DNA of 60,097 nucleotides from CAJPQU01 sp052170475 (GCA_052170475.1 JBQNAL010000011.1:1-60097); one strand, 5' to 3'. Counted from the first letter of the stretch, positions 8,595 to 18,061 are shown. Notes: generated from the sequence alone by a model not told the origin. Made by a program: numbers and translations.

Positions 8595-9041
8595 ATGAAA
8601 GTCATATTGAAAGAAGACGTCAAAAAAGTCGGCAAGGCCGGTGAGATCGTCGAGGTATCTGAGGGCTACGGGCGCAATTTCCTGCTCCCGAAGGGACTCG
8701 CCGCTGAAGCGAACGCGAAAAATCTCAACTTGGCTAAGCAAAAGGCCGGTGCCGCCGCGCACAAAAAAGCGCAGGAGGCGGACGAGGCGCGGCTCCTCGC
8801 GGCGCAGCTGGAGAAAGTGGAAGCCGTCCTCACGGTCAGGGTCGGCGAAGGGGGCAAGCTCTTTGGCTCCGTCACGGGGAAAGATGTGGCGGAAGCCCTC
8901 CAAAAAGCCCATGGGCTGGAATTGGATAAGCGCAAGATCACGCTCATCCCGGAGGTGACAGGCCCCGGGGAGTACGAGGCGGTCATCAAATTGCACCCGG
9001 AGGCCACCAGCCGGATCAAAGTACACATCGTCGCCGAATGA
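8595..9041 (+). CDS. rplI: 50S ribosomal protein L9
   Basis: A 148-residue ribosomal protein. The N-terminal globular domain starts MKVILKEDVKKVGKAGE, with the conserved GYGRNFLLPKGLA. A long charged helix follows, then the C-terminal 23S rRNA-contacting domain (LFGSVTGKDVAEAL). An in-frame ATG at 8586 abuts the AAAGGAG ribosome-binding site, so ATG 8595, 9 bases further on, is the start and matches the family N terminus. It lies between gdpP and lonC, as in other Firmicutes. Confidence 0.97.
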   Translation: MKVILKEDVKKVGKAGEIVEVSEGYGRNFLLPKGLAAEANAKNLNLAKQKAGAAAHKKAQEADEARLLAAQLEKVEAVLTVRVGEGGKLFGSVTGKDVAEALQKAHGLELDKRKITLIPEVTGPGEYEAVIKLHPEATSRIKVHIVAE

Positions 9042-9063
9042 GGGGCGATGAAAGGAACGTGTG

Positions 9064-11001
9064 ATGGGAAACCTGTTCAAATTTTTCCAGAAGAAGCGCC
9101 CGGAGGAAGCGGCCGGCGACGCCCTTGTGCAAGATAACCCCCTCGACCGTGAGATCGAAGCCCTCTATGGGATGCTGGCGGACGTCTTAGGCTCCGACAA
9201 ATTGGTCATCAAGGCGGGCAAGATGGACGCCATGCGCTTCATGCGCTCTCCGCTGCGGGGGGAACGGGTGCTGGCGCTCCAACGGATCGTGCTGGAAAAT
9301 CCCACCATCGAGCATATCCCTGCCGATTCTGAGATTCCAAAGCTCCTCACGGCGCTCTCGGAGCGAGTGGCAGACATGATGGCGCGGCGCTCCTTGGAGG
9401 ATAAAATTGAAAAGAAGATCGCGGAAAAGCTGGAAGAAAACCATCAGGACTATGTGAAAGACATCCGCTTGCAGGTCTTGGAGGAGGAAAAGGTCGCGGT
9501 GGAAAGCCCGCAGGCCGCGAAAAAGCGAGAAGCCTTGGAAAAGATGGATCAGGTGCATCTCACCCAATCGGTGATGGAGCTTTTGCGCCCGAAGACGTTG
9601 GAGGAGATCGTCGGGCAGCCCCGCGCCGTCCGCTCCCTCTTTTCCAAGCTCTCGTCCCCGTACCCGCAGCATCTCCTCCTCTACGGCCCCCCCGGCGTGG
9701 GAAAGACCACGGCGGCGCGCCTCGTCTTGGAACAGGCGAAGGGGGTCGTGGGCGCGCCTTTTGCCAAGGACGCCCCCTTCGTCGAAACGGACGGCACGAC
9801 GCTCCGCTGGGATCCTAGGGATATGACGAATCCGCTCCTCGGCTCCGTCCACGACCCCATCTATCAGGGGGCGCGGCGGGATTTGGCGGACAGCGGTGTC
9901 CCGGAGCCAAAGCCCGGCCTCGTCACCGACGCCCACGGCGGCATTCTCTTCATCGACGAGATCGGGGAGATGGACGCCATGCTGCAAAACAAGCTCCTCA
10001 AGGTCTTGGAGGATAAGCGGGCGTTTTTTGAGTCCACCTATTTTGATCCGACGGACGAAAAAGTTCCGCCCTACATCAAAAAACTTTTCGAGGAAGGCGC
10101 CCCGGCGGATTTCGTCCTCATCGGGGCGACGACCCGCGAAGCGCGCGACATCAGTCCGGCGCTTCGGTCGCGCTGCGCGGAGATTTACTTTGAGCCGCTC
10201 ACGCCGGCGCACATCGTATCCATCGTGGAAAATGCGGCGAAAAAGCTCGATGCCGTGCTTGCCGAAGGCGTCTCCGCCCTCATCAGCGAGTACACCGTGG
10301 AGGGACGTAAGGCGATCAACATCTTGGCCGATGCGTTCTCCTTTGCCTTGGAGCGCCAGCGCGGCGAAGAAGGTGCCGTTTCCATCGAGAAGTCGGACAT
10401 CTACGAGGTGGCGCAGGTGAGCCGCCTCTACCAGTACGTCACGAAGAAGGCCTCGGATCGCCCGGAAGTGGGACACGTCTTTGGCCTCGGCGTCTCGGGC
10501 TACCTCGGCTCCGTCATTGAGATTGAAGCGGTCGCCTTCCCCGCCAGAGAAAAGGGGAAGGGAACGGTGCGCTTTAATGAGACGGCGGGAAAAATGGCGC
10601 GAGATTCCGTCTTCAACGCCGCTTCGGTCATGCGGCGGATCACCGGCGAAGAGCTCTCCGACTACGATCTCCACATCAACGTGGTGGGGGGCGGCAACAT
10701 TGACGGCCCGAGCGCCGGAACGGCCATCTTGGCGGCCATCGTCAGCGCCGTGACGAACCGCCCCGTCCGTCAAGACACGGCGGTGACGGGGGAGATCTCC
10801 CTCTACGGCAAAGTGCGCCCGGTGGGCGGCGTCTTTGAAAAGGCCTACGGCGCGAAACAGGCGGGGATCGAAACCCTCCTCATCCCGGCGGAAAACGCGA
10901 AGGACATCCCGGAGGGTCACTTAGGGCTTTCCATTCATCCTGTCGCCACAGCGGAAGAAGCGATGGCGCTGCTTCTCGTCAAGGAGGAAGAGCATGGCTG
11001 A
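9064..11001 (+). CDS. lonC: Lon-family ATP-dependent protease, LonC-like
   Basis: A 645-residue AAA+ serine protease of the LonB/LonC type. It has no LonA-style N-terminal substrate domain but a short helical N terminus (~1-180). Walker A (YGPPGVGKTTAAR) is near 209, Walker B (GGILFIDEIGEM) near 292. The protease domain has the Ser/Lys dyad in GPSAGTAI (~548) and YGKVRPVGG (~582). LonC is usually described from spore-forming Firmicutes, where it likewise sits next to rplI and dnaB; nothing else here shows sporulation. Start: ATG 9064 is 7 bases after AAAGGA; GTG 9061 is an alternative. The stop overlaps dnaB by 8 bases. Confidence 0.85.
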   Translation: MGNLFKFFQKKRPEEAAGDALVQDNPLDREIEALYGMLADVLGSDKLVIKAGKMDAMRFMRSPLRGERVLALQRIVLENPTIEHIPADSEIPKLLTALSERVADMMARRSLEDKIEKKIAEKLEENHQDYVKDIRLQVLEEEKVAVESPQAAKKREALEKMDQVHLTQSVMELLRPKTLEEIVGQPRAVRSLFSKLSSPYPQHLLLYGPPGVGKTTAARLVLEQAKGVVGAPFAKDAPFVETDGTTLRWDPRDMTNPLLGSVHDPIYQGARRDLADSGVPEPKPGLVTDAHGGILFIDEIGEMDAMLQNKLLKVLEDKRAFFESTYFDPTDEKVPPYIKKLFEEGAPADFVLIGATTREARDISPALRSRCAEIYFEPLTPAHIVSIVENAAKKLDAVLAEGVSALISEYTVEGRKAINILADAFSFALERQRGEEGAVSIEKSDIYEVAQVSRLYQYVTKKASDRPEVGHVFGLGVSGYLGSVIEIEAVAFPAREKGKGTVRFNETAGKMARDSVFNAASVMRRITGEELSDYDLHINVVGGGNIDGPSAGTAILAAIVSAVTNRPVRQDTAVTGEISLYGKVRPVGGVFEKAYGAKQAGIETLLIPAENAKDIPEGHLGLSIHPVATAEEAMALLLVKEEEHG

Positions 11002-12349
11002 CCAGCGGACGGCGCCGGACGTCATCGAGCGGATCCCACCCCAAAATATCGAAGCGGAGCAGGCGGTCTTGGGCGCTATGCTCATCAAGAAAGAGGCCAT
11101 CAGCGCCGCCGCCGAGCTTTTGACGGGCGACGACTTCTACCGCCACGCGCATCGCCTCGTCTTTGACGCCATCATGACGCTCCACCAGGCGAATGAAGCC
11201 GTCGATATGATCACCGTCACCGATCGGCTGAAAAGGGACGGGGAATTGGAAAAGGCGGGGGGCATCGCCTTCATCACCGCCTTGGCGAACGCCGTCCCCA
11301 CGGCGGCGAATGTCGCCTTCCACGCCCGCATCGTGCGGGAAAAGGCGCAGCTTCGCCAGCTCATCAACGCGGCGACGGAAATCGCCGGCACCGCCTACGA
11401 GGACGCGGAGGCCGTCGATGAGATCATGGACGATGCGGAAAAGCGCATTTTAGGCGTCACTTCGCGGAGCCATCACGCCGACTTCGTTCCCATGAAGGAC
11501 ATCCTCGTCACCACCTTCGAGCAGATCGAGCAGCACGCCGCGAACAAGGGGGCGCTGACGGGGCTTCCCTCGGGCTTCGCCGACTTAGATCGGCTCACGT
11601 CGGGCTTTCAGCCGTCGGATCTCATCTTGGTGGCGGCGCGTCCCTCTATGGGAAAGACCGCGTTCACGCTCAATATCGCAACGCACGCCGCCATTCGCAG
11701 CAAAAAGACGGTGGCGTTCTTTTCCCTCGAAATGTCGAAGGAGCAGTTGGCGCTCCGCATGTTCAGCGCCGAGGGGCAGGTGGACTCCCAAAGGATTCGC
11801 GTCGGCGACCTCAAGGACGAGGAATGGCAAAAGCTCATCGACGCGGCGGATCGCTTGACGAAAGCGCCGCTCTGGATCGACGATACCCCCGGCATTACGG
11901 TCATGGAACTGCGCTCCAAGGCGCGCCGTCTGAAGGCGGAGCACGGTCTTGACCTCATCGTCATCGACTACCTCCAGCTCATGCAGGGGCGCGGGACAAA
12001 AAGCGGCGACAACCGCCAGCAGGAGATCTCGGAGATCTCCCGCTCCTTAAAGGCCTTGGCGCGGGAACTCAAAGTCCCCGTCATCGCCCTCTCCCAGCTC
12101 TCACGCAGCGTGGAATCGCGCCAAATCAAGCGCCCCATGCTCTCTGACCTGCGCGAATCCGGCTCCTTGGAGCAGGACGCGGACATCGTCATGTTCCTCT
12201 ACCGTGAGGATTACTACGAAAAGGAAACCGATCGCCAAAACATCACGGAAGTCATCGTCGCGAAGCACCGCAACGGCCCCGTGGACACGGTTTCCCTTTT
12301 CTTCCAAAAAGAGTTTACGAAATTTGTCAGCTTTATTGCCAACGCATAG
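10994..12349 (+). CDS. dnaB: replicative DNA helicase DnaB
   Basis: A 451-residue hexameric helicase that unwinds DNA ahead of the replisome. The N-terminal collar domain (PQNIEAEQAVLGAMLI) is followed by a RecA-fold motor with Walker A ARPSMGKTAFTL near 215, FSLEMSKEQLALRM, DYLQLMQGRG as Walker B, and LSQLSRSVE. Length is normal. No intein or interruption. It overlaps lonC by 8 bases, so the two are probably co-translated. Confidence 0.98.
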   Translation: MADQRTAPDVIERIPPQNIEAEQAVLGAMLIKKEAISAAAELLTGDDFYRHAHRLVFDAIMTLHQANEAVDMITVTDRLKRDGELEKAGGIAFITALANAVPTAANVAFHARIVREKAQLRQLINAATEIAGTAYEDAEAVDEIMDDAEKRILGVTSRSHHADFVPMKDILVTTFEQIEQHAANKGALTGLPSGFADLDRLTSGFQPSDLILVAARPSMGKTAFTLNIATHAAIRSKKTVAFFSLEMSKEQLALRMFSAEGQVDSQRIRVGDLKDEEWQKLIDAADRLTKAPLWIDDTPGITVMELRSKARRLKAEHGLDLIVIDYLQLMQGRGTKSGDNRQQEISEISRSLKALARELKVPVIALSQLSRSVESRQIKRPMLSDLRESGSLEQDADIVMFLYREDYYEKETDRQNITEVIVAKHRNGPVDTVSLFFQKEFTKFVSFIANA

Positions 12350-12367
12350 CGGAAAGGAGAAATTGAC

Positions 12368-13042
12368 TTGATGGACGCACTTAGACCACGGGACGTGATG
12401 CTGCGCATCCTCCTGACCTTCTTCACCTGCGGCCTTTACGGCCTCTACTGGATGAAGACCCTCACCGACGACATCCACCGCTTTTCCGGCCGTCCCACGA
12501 CGCCCGGCGGAGGGAAGGTGGTACTTCTCACCCTCGTCACCTGCTCCCTCTACTTTTACTACTGGCTCTATCAGATCAGCGGAGAGCTGGTGGAAGCGCG
12601 GCGGGAAAGGGGCCTTTCGCCCGACGCGATCTCCAACGCTACCTACACGGTGACCGTCGTCGTCACCTCGCTCTTGGCCGTGATATTCTCGACGCTGCAA
12701 AGCATGGGCGACATCCCGGAGAGCGTCTATCAGGACTTGAGCAATGGGGAGGCGGTCGTCGCGGGACTCGTGGCGCTCCTCGTCATCGGTGTTTTTTGGG
12801 TCGTCGTCCAGACCGTCATCGCCGCCGGAATCCTCTGGCTCGTCTATCGGCGAAAGGATCCGAGTCCGCGCATCCTCTACATGCTCTTAGCGGTCTTTCG
12901 CACGCAGATTCTGACGGCCGCCTTTTTGCAGGCGTCCCTCAACGATGGAATCGCAGCGCACGCTGCGCCCGTGGGGGCGGTGGCGCGTGTAACGGAGCCG
13001 CCCGCCCATGACATCCTCCCGCCGCCCACTGAAGGAAGGTAG
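12368..13042 (+). CDS. DUF4234-family membrane protein
   Basis: A 224-residue protein with the DUF4234 signature: two helical hairpins, each containing TCGLYGLYW or TCSLYFYYW, followed by ISGELVEARRERGL. About five membrane segments are predicted. Function unknown; relatives often sit beside zinc-ribbon or signalling genes. It begins 18 bases after dnaB, behind AAAGGAG. Either TTG 12368 or ATG 12371 could be the start. It is a paralog of the next gene. Confidence 0.75.
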   Translation: MMDALRPRDVMLRILLTFFTCGLYGLYWMKTLTDDIHRFSGRPTTPGGGKVVLLTLVTCSLYFYYWLYQISGELVEARRERGLSPDAISNATYTVTVVVTSLLAVIFSTLQSMGDIPESVYQDLSNGEAVVAGLVALLVIGVFWVVVQTVIAAGILWLVYRRKDPSPRILYMLLAVFRTQILTAAFLQASLNDGIAAHAAPVGAVARVTEPPAHDILPPPTEGR

Positions 13043-13116
13043 CCGGCGACGCTAGGAAGGGCGTCGCCCCCGTTGGCGGCGCATCACATCTTATCGCAGA
13101 AAGAAGGCATTTTCCC

Positions 13117-13521
13117 ATGCAAAAACGCAGTATTGTCAAAGCGATCATTTACAGTTTTCTCACCTGCGGCCTTTACGGCTGCTACTGGTTCATCAGGCTC
13201 ACCGATGAAGCCCACGAGGCCGCCGGACGCCAAACCACCGCCTCCGGCGGCATGGCGCTCCTCTTCTCCATCGTCACCTGCGGCATCTATATGTTCTACT
13301 GGATGTACCAGATGGGTGAAACCTTGACGGAGGCCAAGCGCCGCCGGGGGATGCACGCAGACGGCAATGACGCCCTCCTCTACCTCCTCCTCACCTTCGT
13401 CGGACTCGCCATCGTCAGCGAAGCCCTCATCCAACGGGCGCTCAACGACATCGTTGACTTTGACGAAAACAGCGGCGGCTCGCTCGTTTCCGCTTCGGGG
13501 AATCTGCCCGAACGGTTTTGA
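13117..13521 (+). CDS. DUF4234-family membrane protein, shorter paralog
   Basis: A 134-residue protein with the same family motifs as its upstream neighbour: FLTCGLYGCYWFIRLTDE and IVTCGIYMFYWMYQMGETL. Three to four membrane segments. It looks like a tandem duplication followed by divergence and C-terminal shortening. The 74-base gap before it holds an 8-bp GGCGACGC/GCGTCGCC stem without a T-run. Function unknown. The ribosome-binding site (AGAAGG) is moderate. Confidence 0.75.
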   Translation: MQKRSIVKAIIYSFLTCGLYGCYWFIRLTDEAHEAAGRQTTASGGMALLFSIVTCGIYMFYWMYQMGETLTEAKRRRGMHADGNDALLYLLLTFVGLAIVSEALIQRALNDIVDFDENSGGSLVSASGNLPERF

Positions 13522-13590
13522 GAAGGACGAAAAACATCGCGCAGATACCGTAGGTATATGGCCTTTGGGCGACCACAGAGGAGGAAAGCC

Positions 13591-14565
13591 ATGCAAGTGA
13601 AGATACTTGAGCTCCTGCGCGCCGTCGGCAGCGGCAGCATATCGGGGGCGGAGATCGCGAAACAGATCGGCGTCTCCCGGACGGCGGTGTGGAAGCACAT
13701 CCACGCCTTGCAGGAGGCAGGCTATGAGATCGTCAGCTATCCTCGGCGGGGCTACACCCTCGTCGGCTCACCGGATCTGCTCCTCCCGCAGGAGATTTTA
13801 CCGCTCCTCTCCAACCGGCACATCGGTCGCACCATCCTCCATTTCGACGACATTCCCTCGACGAATAACGAAGCCAAGCGGCAGGCGCAAAATGGCGCGG
13901 CGTCCGGGACGGTGGTGGTGGCTGAAGCGCAGAGCGCCGGGCGGGGGCGGCTTTCGCGCGGGTGGTTCTCCCCCAAGGGGAAGGGGATATGGTTTTCCGT
14001 CCTTTTGCGGCCCTTTTTCCTCCCGCAGGAAGCGCCGAAATGTACCCTGATGGCGGCGGTGGGGATCGTCCGCGCCATGCGCAAATTCGGTTTCGATGTG
14101 GTCATCAAGTGGCCGAACGACATCCTCTACCGCGGGAAAAAGCTGGTGGGCATCCTGACGGAAATGAGCGCCGAGATGGAGCGGATCAATTACATCGTCA
14201 TCGGCGCGGGCATCAACGTCAATACGAAAGCGGAGGATTTTCCAGACGAGCTCTTGGAGATCGCCACGTCCCTCCTCCTCATCAAAGGGGAGCCGACGTC
14301 TCGGCGAGCGCTGTTCGTGGAGATTTTGAAAGCGCTCGAGGAACTCTACTTTGAGGTGGAGGTAAACGGCTTTGCCCCCGTTCTTGGGGAATGGCGAAAA
14401 TACGCCGTCACCTTGGGGCAGGAGGTCAATGTCATCGGCGTGAACGAAACCTTTGCCGGCACGGCGGTGGACATCGACGAGGACGGTGCGCTCCTCATCG
14501 ACACGGCAGAAGGGTACCGGCGCGTCTTGGCGGGGGATGTTTCCATCCGTCCCCGGCAGAAATGA
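13591..14565 (+). CDS. birA: biotin-protein ligase / biotin repressor
   Basis: A 324-residue bifunctional BirA. The N-terminal winged helix (ISGAEIAKQIGVSRTAVWKH, ~17-36) binds operator DNA. The catalytic domain has the biotinyl-AMP motif GRGRLSRGW near 116 and KWPNDILYRGKKLVGIL near 172. A C-terminal SH3-like domain closes the protein. It charges biotin carboxylases and decarboxylases and, with its HTH intact, should also repress biotin genes. ATG 13591 follows GAGGAGG by 6 bases and matches the family; an ATG 33 bases upstream does not. It is followed by coaX, a neighbour seen in other Firmicutes. Confidence 0.94.
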   Translation: MQVKILELLRAVGSGSISGAEIAKQIGVSRTAVWKHIHALQEAGYEIVSYPRRGYTLVGSPDLLLPQEILPLLSNRHIGRTILHFDDIPSTNNEAKRQAQNGAASGTVVVAEAQSAGRGRLSRGWFSPKGKGIWFSVLLRPFFLPQEAPKCTLMAAVGIVRAMRKFGFDVVIKWPNDILYRGKKLVGILTEMSAEMERINYIVIGAGINVNTKAEDFPDELLEIATSLLLIKGEPTSRRALFVEILKALEELYFEVEVNGFAPVLGEWRKYAVTLGQEVNVIGVNETFAGTAVDIDEDGALLIDTAEGYRRVLAGDVSIRPRQK

Positions 14566-14607
14566 GCCATACAAAAATCCGCGCTGCGGCGGGAGTGGAG
14601 GAAGACC

Positions 14608-15390
14608 ATGCTCTTAGTCTTTGATATTGGCAACAGTAACATTGTCCTCGGCACCTACGAAGGGAAAAAGCTGCTGCGCCACTGGCGCATTTCCACCGAC
14701 CGGCAAAAGACCGGCGACGAATACGGGATGCTCATCAACAATTTGTTCCGCTTTCAGGGCATCCGCATGTCGGACGTCACGGCCATCATCATTTCTTCGG
14801 TGGTGCCGCCGCTCGTCGTGCCGCTGGCGAAGATGTGCGAGCGCTATTTCCGCCTGCGCCCGCTCATCGTGGGCCCGGGGATCAAGACGGGCATCAAGCT
14901 GCGGTACGAGAATCCGCGCGAGATCGGCGCGGATCGCATCGTGAACTCGGTGGGGGCTTACGAGCAGTTCGGCGGGCCGCTCATCGTCGTGGACATCGGC
15001 ACTGCCACGACCTTTGACATCGTGGCGGAAAACGGCGACTATTTAGGCGGCGTCATCGCGCCGGGCATCGGGATCTCGAGCGAAGCGCTCTTTCAGCGGG
15101 CGGCGCAGCTCCCGCGCGTGGCGCTCGTGACGCCGCGCACCATCATCTGCCGCAATACCGTCACCGCCATGCAGGCGGGGGTCATTTTCGGCTTCGTCGG
15201 GCAGATCGACGAGATCGTCCGCCGCATCAAGGCGGAGATGCGAGAGGACATGCGCGTCATCGCGACCGGCGGCTTGGCGAAGATGATTTCACGCGAATCG
15301 AAAACCATCGACAAGGTGGACAATTTCCTCACGTTGACGGGGCTTCGGGTGCTGTACGAGCGCAATCAGCCCGAGCCTAAGACGCCGTGA
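14608..15390 (+). CDS. coaX: type III pantothenate kinase
   Basis: A 260-residue ASKHA-fold kinase that phosphorylates pantothenate in the first step of CoA synthesis. The N terminus LLVFDIGNSNIVLG supplies the phosphate loop, GADRIVNSVGAY is near 107, and DIGTATTFDIV near 129. CoaX enzymes are insensitive to CoA feedback and usually need a monovalent cation. Full length. Its TGA overlaps the GTG start of the dus gene by 4 bases, so the two are translationally coupled. Confidence 0.96.
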   Translation: MLLVFDIGNSNIVLGTYEGKKLLRHWRISTDRQKTGDEYGMLINNLFRFQGIRMSDVTAIIISSVVPPLVVPLAKMCERYFRLRPLIVGPGIKTGIKLRYENPREIGADRIVNSVGAYEQFGGPLIVVDIGTATTFDIVAENGDYLGGVIAPGIGISSEALFQRAAQLPRVALVTPRTIICRNTVTAMQAGVIFGFVGQIDEIVRRIKAEMREDMRVIATGGLAKMISRESKTIDKVDNFLTLTGLRVLYERNQPEPKTP

Positions 15391-16406
15391 AGATCGGGGC
15401 GCTGGATTTTCCCGTTCCCGTCTTTTTGGCGCCCATGGCCGGCGTGACGGATACGCCCTACTGCATCTTGGCGCGGGAAATGGGCTGCGCCTTGGTCTTT
15501 TCCGAAATGGTGAGCGTTTTGGGCATCCATTTTCGCGGTGCGGCGACCCTTGCCATGCTGCAAACGGTGCCCGAGGAGCGTCCGCTCGCCCTGCAGCTCT
15601 TCGGCGCGTCGCCGGAGCGGGCGGCAGAGGCGGCCGCCTATGTGGAAAGCCTCGCTGCGGCGGACATCATCGACTTTAACATGGGCTGTCCCGCGCCGAA
15701 GATCGTCAAGGGCGGGGCGGGGGCGGCGCTGCTTCGAGAGCCGGCGCTGGCGGAGAAAATCCTCGCCGCCATGCGTCGGGCGGTGAAGATGCCCCTCACG
15801 GTGAAGATCCGCATCGGCTGGGATGCCGACCACATCAACGCCGTGGAGATGGCACGGCGCGCGGAAGCGGCGGGCGTGGACGCGATCACCGTACACGGGC
15901 GGACGCGGGAAGCGTATTACAGCGGTCACGCCGACTGGAGCGTCATCCGCGCCGTGAAAGAGGCGGTGAAGATCCCCGTCATCGCCAACGGCGACATCCG
16001 CACCATCGAGGATTTAGCCCGAGTGCAGAAAGAGACCGGAGCGGACGGCTTCATGATCGGCCGGGCGGCGCAGGGGAATCCTTGGATTTTCCGCACCTTT
16101 TACACGTTTTTGACGACGGGAGAGATACCGCCGCCGCCTACCATGGAAGAGCGCGGGGCGCTCCTCCTGCGTCATTTGGACATGCTCATCGCCCATAAGG
16201 GGAGCTACATCGGCGCGCGGGAGATGCGCAAGCATGCCACATGGTACACGAAGGGGCTATCCGGCGGGGCGTCGCTCAGGGAGGCCTTCAACCGCGCGGA
16301 GCGCAGGGAGGATTTCGCCGCCGTGGTAGACGCCATGACGCAGCCGGCACGAGAGGGGGCGGCGCGTGATGCGCGCGGTCTTTTTCGCGCCGGTGATCAG
16401 GGATAG
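15387..16406 (+). CDS. dusB: tRNA-dihydrouridine synthase (DusB type)
   Basis: A 339-residue FMN-dependent TIM-barrel enzyme that reduces uridine in the tRNA D-loop. Motifs: VFLAPMAGVTDTPYC, the catalytic Cys in DFNMGCPAPKIVKGGAG (near 101), KIRIGWD, HGRTREAYYSGHADW, and the FMN-binding NGDI and GRAAQGNPWIF. The C-terminal helical domain is intact. GTG start, 4-base overlap with coaX. The downstream terminator closes the birA-coaX-dus unit. Confidence 0.94.
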   Translation: MKIGALDFPVPVFLAPMAGVTDTPYCILAREMGCALVFSEMVSVLGIHFRGAATLAMLQTVPEERPLALQLFGASPERAAEAAAYVESLAAADIIDFNMGCPAPKIVKGGAGAALLREPALAEKILAAMRRAVKMPLTVKIRIGWDADHINAVEMARRAEAAGVDAITVHGRTREAYYSGHADWSVIRAVKEAVKIPVIANGDIRTIEDLARVQKETGADGFMIGRAAQGNPWIFRTFYTFLTTGEIPPPPTMEERGALLLRHLDMLIAHKGSYIGAREMRKHATWYTKGLSGGASLREAFNRAERREDFAAVVDAMTQPAREGAARDARGLFRAGDQG

Positions 16407-16411
16407 AGGCG

Positions 16412-16451
16412 CTTCTCTCGTGGAGGGTACGCCGTCCACGAGAGAAGTTTT
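16412..16451 (+). terminator. terminator after dusB
   Basis: CTTCTCTCGTGGA (16412-16424) pairs perfectly with TCCACGAGAGAAG (16435-16447), followed by TTTT. Confidence 0.8.
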
Positions 16452-16484
16452 CCGATAGGATAAAGGAAAGGGAGGATCATCTTG

Positions 16485-17930
16485 ATGATGAATGAGAAAG
16501 CCGCACCGCGTGCGGCGAAAGAAAAGAAGACGAAGGCTGCCGGAGCGGCGAAGAAGAAAGAATCCGTCTTTCTCAGCTACGATGCGGCGGAGAAAAAAGA
16601 ATTGGAGACCATCGCGCAGGGCTATCGCAGCTTTTTGACGACGTGCAAGACGGAGCGGGAAAGCGTCGTCGAAGCGGTGCGTCTGGCAGAGGCGGCGGGC
16701 TATGAGGAACTGGGGGCGGCCACGCGCCACGGAAAGAAGCTGCGCAGCGGCGCAAAGGTTTACACCGTGGGCATGAAAAAGACCGTCGCCCTCTTTCACC
16801 TTGGGGAGGCGCCGCTTTCGGGGGGCCTTTCCCTCTTGGGGGCGCACATCGACAGCTGCCGCCTCGATCTCAAGCAAAATCCCCTCTACGAGGACGGGAA
16901 CCTCGCCTTCTTGGATACGCATTACTACGGCGGGATCAAGAAGTACCAGTGGGTGGCGATCCCCTTGGCGCTCCACGGCGTCATCGTCAAAAAGGACGGC
17001 ACGGCGGTGAACGTGACCATAGGGGAGGCGGAGGACGATCCCGTCTTTTGCGTCACCGATCTCCTCATCCACTTGGCGCAGGAGCAGTTGGAGAAAAAAG
17101 CCGACAAAGTGGTGGAAGGGGAGAATTTGGACATCTTGGTCGGTTCCCTGCCGCTTCCGGGAGAGGAGAAAGACGCGGTGAAGGCCGGCGTCTTGGCACT
17201 CCTCAAGGAGCAATACGGCATGGAGGAAGAGGATTTCCACTCGGCGGAGCTGTCCTTGGTGCCGGCGGGCAAAGCGCGGGAATTGGGATTTGACCGCAGC
17301 CTCATCTTAGGCTATGGGCAGGACGATCGGGTCTGCGCCTACACCTCGCTCGCGGCCATGCTCTCCATGGAGGACGTTTCGCGCCCCGCCTGCTGCCTCT
17401 TGGTGGACAAGGAAGAGATCGGGAGCGTGGGGGCGACGGGAATGCAGTCCCGCTTCTTTGAAAACAGCTTGGCGGAGCTTTTGGCGGCCACCGGCACTTA
17501 CGACGATCTGACGCTGCGCCGGGCATTGGCCAATTCCAAGATGCTCTCCTCCGACGTCAGCTCCGCTTACGATCCCCTCTACGCGAGCGCCTTCGATAAA
17601 AAGAACGTGGCGTACTTAGGGGGCGGGCTGGTACTCAATAAATTCACCGGCGCCCGGGGGAAATCCGGCTCCAACGACGCCAACGCCGAATACATCGCCG
17701 AACTTCGCGCCATGTTCGATAAGCACCGCGTCCGCTATCAGACGGCCGAGCTTGGCCGGGTAGACTTAGGCGGCGGCGGCACCATCGCCTACATCATGTC
17801 CCTCTACGGGATGCAGGTCATCGACTGCGGCGTCGCCGTCAGCTCCATGCACGCCCCATGGGAAGTCGCAAGCAAAGTGGACGTCTACGAAGTCACCAAG
17901 GGCTACAAGGCCTTCCTCAAAGAAGCGTGA
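16485..17930 (+). CDS. M18-family metalloaminopeptidase
   Basis: A 481-residue cobalt/zinc aminopeptidase of the aspartyl-aminopeptidase family (ApeB/LAP4-like). Metal-binding residues are in GAHIDSCRLDLKQNP and DKEEIGSVGATG, the catalytic Glu in the latter; SSMHAPWEVAS near the C terminus holds the last metal-binding His. The first ~25 residues are a Lys/Ala-rich extension (AKEKKTKAAGAAKKKE) before the family homology starts. It probably trims acidic N-terminal residues from cytoplasmic peptides and may assemble as a dodecamer. GGAGG lies 9 bases before ATG 16485; TTG 16482 is possible. Terminators on both sides make it a single-gene unit. Confidence 0.9.
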   Translation: MMNEKAAPRAAKEKKTKAAGAAKKKESVFLSYDAAEKKELETIAQGYRSFLTTCKTERESVVEAVRLAEAAGYEELGAATRHGKKLRSGAKVYTVGMKKTVALFHLGEAPLSGGLSLLGAHIDSCRLDLKQNPLYEDGNLAFLDTHYYGGIKKYQWVAIPLALHGVIVKKDGTAVNVTIGEAEDDPVFCVTDLLIHLAQEQLEKKADKVVEGENLDILVGSLPLPGEEKDAVKAGVLALLKEQYGMEEEDFHSAELSLVPAGKARELGFDRSLILGYGQDDRVCAYTSLAAMLSMEDVSRPACCLLVDKEEIGSVGATGMQSRFFENSLAELLAATGTYDDLTLRRALANSKMLSSDVSSAYDPLYASAFDKKNVAYLGGGLVLNKFTGARGKSGSNDANAEYIAELRAMFDKHRVRYQTAELGRVDLGGGGTIAYIMSLYGMQVIDCGVAVSSMHAPWEVASKVDVYEVTKGYKAFLKEA

Positions 17931-17951
17931 AGAAAAGAGAGAAGTCAACAT

Positions 17952-18002
17952 AAAAAACCTGTGGTCGGTCACCCCATCGGGGGATCGACCACAGGTTTTT
18001 TC
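17952..18002. terminator. bidirectional terminator between aminopeptidase and cheB
   Basis: AAAAAACCTGTGGTCG pairs with CGACCACAGGTTTTTT, giving an A-run on one side and a T-run on the other. It serves the convergent genes on both strands. Confidence 0.9.
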
Positions 18003-18061
18003 GTGAGACGCGTCGCGCTTGTCCTGCATCGGCGCGCGTACCATGCGCGTCGGGATTTTCC

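Noticed and set aside
9187..10920. 577-residue minus-strand open frame opposite lonC
   Set aside because: Antisense shadow of a clear Lon protease; no recognisable domain.
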